10,000 nt of DNA from NCBI GenBank assembly GCA_020216745.1, contig JAIWNQ010000073.1, forward strand, positions 1-10,000, in the 5' to 3' direction. This DNA comes from Candidatus Hydrogenedens sp. GTDB lineage: Bacteria; Hydrogenedentota; Hydrogenedentia; Hydrogenedentales; Hydrogenedentaceae. The notes beneath the pieces are model-generated. The model saw only the letters and a program-made list of their open reading frames with translations. It did no database searches and was not told the origin of the DNA. Positions 6,391-10,000 of the stretch are shown in pieces. The first letter of the stretch is position 1. Every line of letters starts with the position of its first letter. The position numbers and the translations under genes are program-made.

Positions 6391-7470
6391 TTATTCTATC
6401 AATTTTTGATATACCGAAATTGTTTCCTCAACCATTCTTTGAACAGTAAAATAATCTTCAATATGTTTTTTTCCTTGTTTTGCCATATCTAAAGCTTTTT
6501 GTGGATTTTTTAAGATGTAGGTTATTGCTTCGGCAAGTAATGTAGGATTTTGTGCTGGCACTAATAGACCTGTTTTATTGTTTATAACCATTTCAGGGAC
6601 GCCACCTGCTTCTGTTGCTACGACAGGTTTCTCACAAGCTAATGCTTCGAGCACGGAGGTACCTAATCCTTCTGACCAACTTGAAGAGACATAGACATCA
6701 GACATTTTTATAATCTGAGGGATATCTTTCCTATAGCCTAATAGTAAAACGTTTCCTTCTAAGTCATTCGCCGTTATTTCTTTTTGGAGAGTTTCTTTTA
6801 AGGGTCCATCCCCAGCAATTAAAAGCATACAGTTTGGAATTTGTTTTAGTACTTTCTTAAAAGCTTTTATCAGTGTAATTTGGTCTTTATGTGGAACGAG
6901 TGCTCCTGCATTGAAAAGAACATAGGTATTATTATCAATATTAAAGTTGCTTTTTGAATATGGTTGATTTTGAATATGAGATAAATCAATTGAACTTCTA
7001 ACGACACAAATTTTTTGTTCAGGGATATTGTTTTCTTTTAGGATTTTTGCTACATAAAAAGAAACGGGTAGAATTATATCTACATGGTTATATTTCCATT
7101 TTGACACGAAATTATTGTGTGGTGGGAAACTAACACGTCGAGACACAACAATTTTAGGTTTATTATAAAAAAGTTTTGATATTATGGCTATAGAATGGGC
7201 ATGGCTTGTATGTGCATGAATGATGTCAATCTTTTCTTTTTTTGCTATTTGTGCTATTTTCCATGCAGAATATAAATCAAATTCAGAGGAAAGTGGAAGG
7301 GTAATCGTTATCACGCCTGAAATCGTATTTAACTTTTTTATAAATTCACTGTCTTTTTTACCGACGGCAAAAATTTTGAAACCTTTATTAATTAGACCTT
7401 GAATAAGCCAGCATGCTTGTTGTTCACCACCTCTCCATGTCATTTGTTCATCTATGTGTAGTACGTGCAT
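6391..7470 (-). CDS. GT4-family glycosyltransferase (second of pair)
   Basis: A 359-residue GT-B enzyme of the retaining GT4 type, acting on a surface polysaccharide or lipopolysaccharide core. The N-terminus MHVLHIDEQMTWRGGEQQ gives the first strand and glycine loop, followed by IDIIHAHTSHAHS and a linker near residue 185. The C-terminal donor-binding half starts NAGALVPHKDQITLIKAF, with IAGDGPL and the complete E-x7-E motif (E267, E275) in SEGLGTSVLEALACEKPVV. The start is chosen at 7470 because GGAG (7481-7478) stands 7 bases before it and the protein then opens like family members; an in-frame ATG at 7488 lacks such a site. It overlaps the preceding GT4 gene by 23 bases, with its ribosome site inside that gene, so translational coupling is likely. 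The sugar is unknown. Confidence 0.92.
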   Translation of the reverse strand: MHVLHIDEQMTWRGGEQQACWLIQGLINKGFKIFAVGKKDSEFIKKLNTISGVITITLPLSSEFDLYSAWKIAQIAKKEKIDIIHAHTSHAHSIAIISKLFYNKPKIVVSRRVSFPPHNNFVSKWKYNHVDIILPVSFYVAKILKENNIPEQKICVVRSSIDLSHIQNQPYSKSNFNIDNNTYVLFNAGALVPHKDQITLIKAFKKVLKQIPNCMLLIAGDGPLKETLQKEITANDLEGNVLLLGYRKDIPQIIKMSDVYVSSSWSEGLGTSVLEALACEKPVVATEAGGVPEMVINNKTGLLVPAQNPTLLAEAITYILKNPQKALDMAKQGKKHIEDYFTVQRMVEETISVYQKLIE

Positions 7471-8614
7471 GAAAATACTCCAGAGCATGAAAATATGCTT
7501 CTATCGTTTTATTTATGAATTGTTCAAGGCTAAACATATTGATAGCACGTTTTTGTGCATTTATTCCCATGCTTTCACGTAATTCGGGATTCTTTACCAG
7601 TTCTTTAATTGCCTTTGCCAAAGGTTCTACGGTTCCTGCTGGGACAATTATTCCTTCAATGCCGTCTGATACTATTTCTGGTAAGCCACCGTAATTAGAT
7701 GCAATAACAGGTTTTGCCTCTGCCATGGCTTCTTTAAGGCTGAATGAAGATGTGTCGCAGTCAATTGAGGGTAGTACTGCAATATCAAAAGCCTGGGTGC
7801 AGAACGCCATATCTTTCCGATAGCCTGCAAAAACAACCCTGTCTGTTATTTCTAAGTCTTTTACCTGTTTTTTTAGTTCCTGCTCGAGTGAGCCAGCCCC
7901 TAATATTAAAACCTTAACCTCAGGACATTCAGAGGCAATACTTTTTATTGCCTGCAATAAGAAGGTGTGTCCTTTTGCAGGAGTTAATCGTGCGGAGATT
8001 CCACAAACAACATCGTTTTCTTTAAATCCAAATTCGAGTCGTGCTTTTTTTCGCATAACCTCATCAGGCTTAAATTCGGAGATATTAACACCGTTATGGA
8101 TAGAACAAATCCGATTTTCTGGAAAGTTGTTTTGTTTAATTAGGTTTTGCCGAACCATTTCGCAAACAGCGATGTGGTAATCAGTACATTTAAAGTTTAG
8201 CCATCGATTAAAATAATGATTTTTTAATGGGTATGTGTTATGACGTGTTCGAACAAGACAAAAACGATGGGATAAAAGTTCATTTGCGATGGCAGAAGTC
8301 CAGTGGTCTTGAGAACCATTTGCATGAATTATGTCTGGTTTTAAGTTGAGAAGGAGATTTTTGAATGTGCGAATGTCTTTTGACCATGACTGGGGTCTTA
8401 AACCACCTTTGAAGTTGAAAATGTTTAAAGGAATGTATTGAAATGTTTTTGAGAATTCAACGAAAATGCTTTCTTTTATACATCCAACGTAAACTTCGTG
8501 CCCTTGCTGTGTTAAACCATTGGCAAGTCTACAAATATATGTAATTTGCCCTCCACCTTTAATATGTGGGTCGGTGAGTAAGATTTTTAAAGGTTTTTTA
8601 TCTTTTGTCATCAT
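7448..8614 (-). CDS. GT4-family glycosyltransferase (first of pair)
   Basis: A 388-residue GT-B glycosyltransferase, likely adding a sugar to the same glycan as its neighbours. Visible blocks are KILLTDPHIKGGGQITYICR (10-29) with the donor glycine loop, LKPDIIHANGSQDHW, VCEMVRQNL, SIHNGVNISEFKP, and the C-terminal half beginning ISARLTPAKGHTFLLQAI with ILGAGSLE. The E-x7-E motif is present as D287-x7-E295; the change of the first Glu to Asp is unusual. GGLPEIV and the GIIVPAG loop follow as in relatives. Two ATG codons stand in tandem at the start, with no clear Shine-Dalgarno before either, so the exact start is one of the two. A TATAAT lies about 64 bases upstream, so this is probably the first gene of a four-gene glycan and ABC-F unit. 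Confidence 0.92.
   Translation of the reverse strand: MMTKDKKPLKILLTDPHIKGGGQITYICRLANGLTQQGHEVYVGCIKESIFVEFSKTFQYIPLNIFNFKGGLRPQSWSKDIRTFKNLLLNLKPDIIHANGSQDHWTSAIANELLSHRFCLVRTRHNTYPLKNHYFNRWLNFKCTDYHIAVCEMVRQNLIKQNNFPENRICSIHNGVNISEFKPDEVMRKKARLEFGFKENDVVCGISARLTPAKGHTFLLQAIKSIASECPEVKVLILGAGSLEQELKKQVKDLEITDRVVFAGYRKDMAFCTQAFDIAVLPSIDCDTSSFSLKEAMAEAKPVIASNYGGLPEIVSDGIEGIIVPAGTVEPLAKAIKELVKNPELRESMGINAQKRAINMFSLEQFINKTIEAYFHALEYFHARTTHR
7478..7481 (-). promoter_or_regulatory. Shine-Dalgarno that fixes the GT4-2 start
   Basis: GGAG on the - strand, 7 bases before the ATG at 7470, lies within the last codons of the upstream GT4 gene. It favours the 359-residue form of the second GT4 over the 365-residue form from 7488. 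Confidence 0.7.
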
Positions 8615-8677
8615 TTTGATTTATATTTTAAACGAATAAATTTAATAATCATAACTTAAGGGGGAAAAAATCATTTT

Positions 8678-8683
8678 ATTATA
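8678..8683 (-). promoter_or_regulatory. Candidate -10 element for the glycosyltransferase unit
   Basis: A perfect TATAAT lies on the - strand in the 126-base gap before the GT4 genes. The predicted leader is about 57 bases and contains a run CCCCCTTAAG. No good -35 is found at 16-18 bases upstream (17 gives ACCATT) and no extended TG is present. A transcription activator may be needed, or the match may be chance in AT-rich DNA. No convincing terminator was seen in this gap. Confidence 0.4.
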
Positions 8684-8740
8684 CTCAAAAGTGAAGCAGG
8701 AATGGTGTTATTTAGGTTTATTATTTTATTGAAAAGGAAG

Positions 8741-8965
8741 TTAATTATTTTCAGGGGTGGTATTTGTTTGTTCCGTTTGTTGAGGCTCTAATGTGATGTC
8801 ATTCTGATTATTTAAGGGAATTTCTTCTATTTTTTGGGATTCCTTAAGGATTTCAGAAACTTTTTGATTTACATCATCGAGATATTGAATGGCACTGTTA
8901 AGCTCTTGTTCAATAGTTTCTAATGTCTCATCTTTGTTCATTTTAATTATTTTTTTCTTTTTCAT
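8741..8965 (-). CDS. Small helical hypothetical protein downstream of usp
   Basis: A 74-residue protein of unknown family. After a basic start (MKKKKIIKMNK) comes a predicted helix, TLETIEQELNSAIQYLDDVN onward to IEEI, with spaced Leu/Ile that fits a short coiled coil. The last 25 residues are a Gln/Asn/Thr/Glu-rich, probably disordered tail. The start is at 8965 because AAAGGA (8977-8972) stands 6 bases before it. An ATG at 8986, which overlaps the usp stop, would add seven residues that are mostly the translation of that ribosome site. It begins 20 bases after the usp stop, so it is very likely cotranscribed with usp and hisH. It may be a partner of the stress protein, but that is only inferred from position. 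Confidence 0.7.
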   Translation of the reverse strand: MKKKKIIKMNKDETLETIEQELNSAIQYLDDVNQKVSEILKESQKIEEIPLNNQNDITLEPQQTEQTNTTPENN

Positions 8966-8971
8966 AGAAAA

Positions 8972-8977
8972 TCCTTT
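8972..8977 (-). promoter_or_regulatory. Shine-Dalgarno that fixes the small helical protein start
   Basis: AAAGGA on the - strand, 6 bases before the ATG at 8965. It shows that the upstream ATG at 8986 is less likely to be used. Confidence 0.65.
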
Positions 8978-8985
8978 TTCATACA

Positions 8986-9825
8986 TTATTTAAGTCTTGT
9001 TAGTAGTACTGGACATTCAGCTGTATGAATAATGGAACTGGTATTACTACCTAATAACCATTCATGAACGCGGTTTTTTCCAAAGGCACCCATAGTTACA
9101 ATTACAGGGGAAACTTCTTTGATTATATTTAATATTCCATTTACTGGTGAGTTATCACGGATAAGATGAGAAGTTAGATTCACTTTATTTGCTTCGAGAT
9201 AACTGATAGCTTCATTTATAACTTCTTCTTCTGGTGGGTTTGATACATGGACGACATGGCAATTGGTATTCCAGAGTTTTGTTAGTTCAGCGGATATACG
9301 TAATGCTTCTCGAGCGGAAGAAGAACCATCGTAAGCAAGAAGGATAGGTCCTGGATGAAATTCAGACTGATTTGTAATAATCACAGGTCTTTTGGAGCGG
9401 CGTATTACCGCATGTGTTGTCCCTCCCATGAATCCATCTAACCAACGGGTGTGTTCCCCAGATTTAACCAAAATTAAAATATCACATAGTTCGCTATGTT
9501 GTAATATACTGCTGGAAACAATGCCAGTTGTAAGGATTTTTTCACAAGGAACATTGTTCTTAATGCATTCCTCTTCACAAACATTAAGATATTGCATTCC
9601 ACGTTCTTCTAATAGTGTCCGTATCTGATTTTGGTAGTTTGTCCATGGAGTCATGCCTAATACAGTTCCGACATCGCGAAATAAAGGACCCTCTAACAAT
9701 TTAATATCAACTACATGTATAAGAATAATCGTTCCATTTTGTTTTTTTGCCCAATTTAATGCATATTTAAACCCTTTCTGTGCTTGTTCACTACCATCTA
9801 TGGGCACTAATATTCGCTGGAACAT
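8986..9825 (-). CDS. Tandem-domain universal stress protein (UspA family)
   Basis: A 279-residue cytoplasmic protein with two Usp domains (about 1-155 and 158-279). Such proteins bind ATP or AMP and raise survival under stress or energy limitation; the exact action is not settled. Each domain opens with its strand and Asp, ILVPIDGSEQA (5-15) and ILLAYDGSSSA (161-171). In domain 2 the nucleotide-binding pattern G-x2-G-x9-G-S is complete (G246, G249, G259, S260). In domain 1 the first Gly is Val120 and the spacing to GG (134-135) is one residue longer, so that site looks altered. The ATG is 2 bases after the hisH stop; the nearest AGGAG (9845-9841) is 15 bases upstream, so coupling to hisH translation is likely. 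Sitting beside a histidine gene is unusual for this family. Confidence 0.93.
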   Translation of the reverse strand: MFQRILVPIDGSEQAQKGFKYALNWAKKQNGTIILIHVVDIKLLEGPLFRDVGTVLGMTPWTNYQNQIRTLLEERGMQYLNVCEEECIKNNVPCEKILTTGIVSSSILQHSELCDILILVKSGEHTRWLDGFMGGTTHAVIRRSKRPVIITNQSEFHPGPILLAYDGSSSAREALRISAELTKLWNTNCHVVHVSNPPEEEVINEAISYLEANKVNLTSHLIRDNSPVNGILNIIKEVSPVIVTMGAFGKNRVHEWLLGSNTSSIIHTAECPVLLTRLK

Positions 9826-9827
9826 TG

Positions 9828-10000
9828 TTATGATTTATTTCTCCTAATGAATTCACCAAAATTTTTTAGGATGTTAAGTCCGAATTGCTGACTTTTTTCG
9901 GGATGGAACTGGACGCCAAAGACTGCTTTGTCTCCAACCATGCATGGAAATGTAATACCGTATTCACAGGTTGCCAGAATGATGGATTTATCCTCTGGTT
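9828..10000 (-). CDS. hisH: Imidazole glycerol phosphate synthase subunit HisH, C-terminal part
   Basis: The last 56 residues of HisH, the glutaminase subunit of the HisH-HisF complex. It supplies ammonia for making imidazole glycerol phosphate in histidine biosynthesis, with AICAR as by-product. The gene runs off the right edge. Identification comes from ILATCEYGITFPCMV, the conserved VFGVQFHPEKSQQFG with the catalytic-triad His and Glu of class I glutamine amidotransferases, and the closing LNILKNFGEF. The nucleophile Cys is outside the window. The stop is TAA at 9830-9828, 2 bases before the usp start, so hisH is the upstream member of a transcription unit running to the left. Confidence 0.93.
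   Translation of the reverse strand, partial: PEDKSIILATCEYGITFPCMVGDKAVFGVQFHPEKSQQFGLNILKNFGEFIRRNKS

Noticed and set aside
7471..7488. Upstream ATG giving the second GT4 six more residues
   Set aside because: No ribosome site before it, whereas the ATG at 7470 has GGAG at 7 bases and gives a typical family start.
8966..8986. ATG overlapping the usp stop as start of the small helical protein
   Set aside because: The extra residues translate the Shine-Dalgarno of the better start at 8965.
9392..9628. Open frame of 78 codons on the + strand opposite usp
   Set aside because: Lies wholly within a well supported Usp gene and shows no family features.

Overview
The window is AT-rich bacterial DNA and densely coding. 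It has two converging gene blocks that meet near position 3205. The left block (1-3202, + strand) is a translation-centred operon: the 3' end of gatA, complete gatB, rsfS (ribosomal silencing factor) and a soluble Ser/Thr protein kinase. Genes are 12-16 bases apart and each has a recognisable Shine-Dalgarno sequence.

The right block (10000 down to 3682, - strand) starts with the 3' end of hisH. Next come a two-domain universal stress protein and a small helical protein. After a 126-base gap with a candidate -10 element come three glycosyltransferases (two GT4-type, one WaaE-like GT2) and an ABC-F ATPase. Junctions here are tight: a 2-base gap at hisH/usp, a 23-base overlap at GT4/GT4 and a 4-base ATGA overlap at GT2/ABC-F. 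The WaaE-like enzyme and paired GT4s suggest assembly of a surface glycan, possibly lipopolysaccharide core, hence probably a diderm bacterium. GatB and GatA indicate amidation of misacylated Asn- and/or Gln-tRNA. The phylum cannot be fixed from this sequence.

The least explained part is 3212-3653, between the blocks. Two small tandem ORFs on the - strand (43 and 74 codons) each have their own Shine-Dalgarno sequence. They share a short conserved core visible in both protein and DNA. They lie behind a very good promoter (perfect TTGACA, 17-base spacer, TAAAAA) whose -10 sits inside a 9-base-arm palindrome. This looks like a small regulated unit of unknown function, and I do not recognise either product.

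No tRNA, rRNA, CRISPR array, insertion sequence or integrase was seen.
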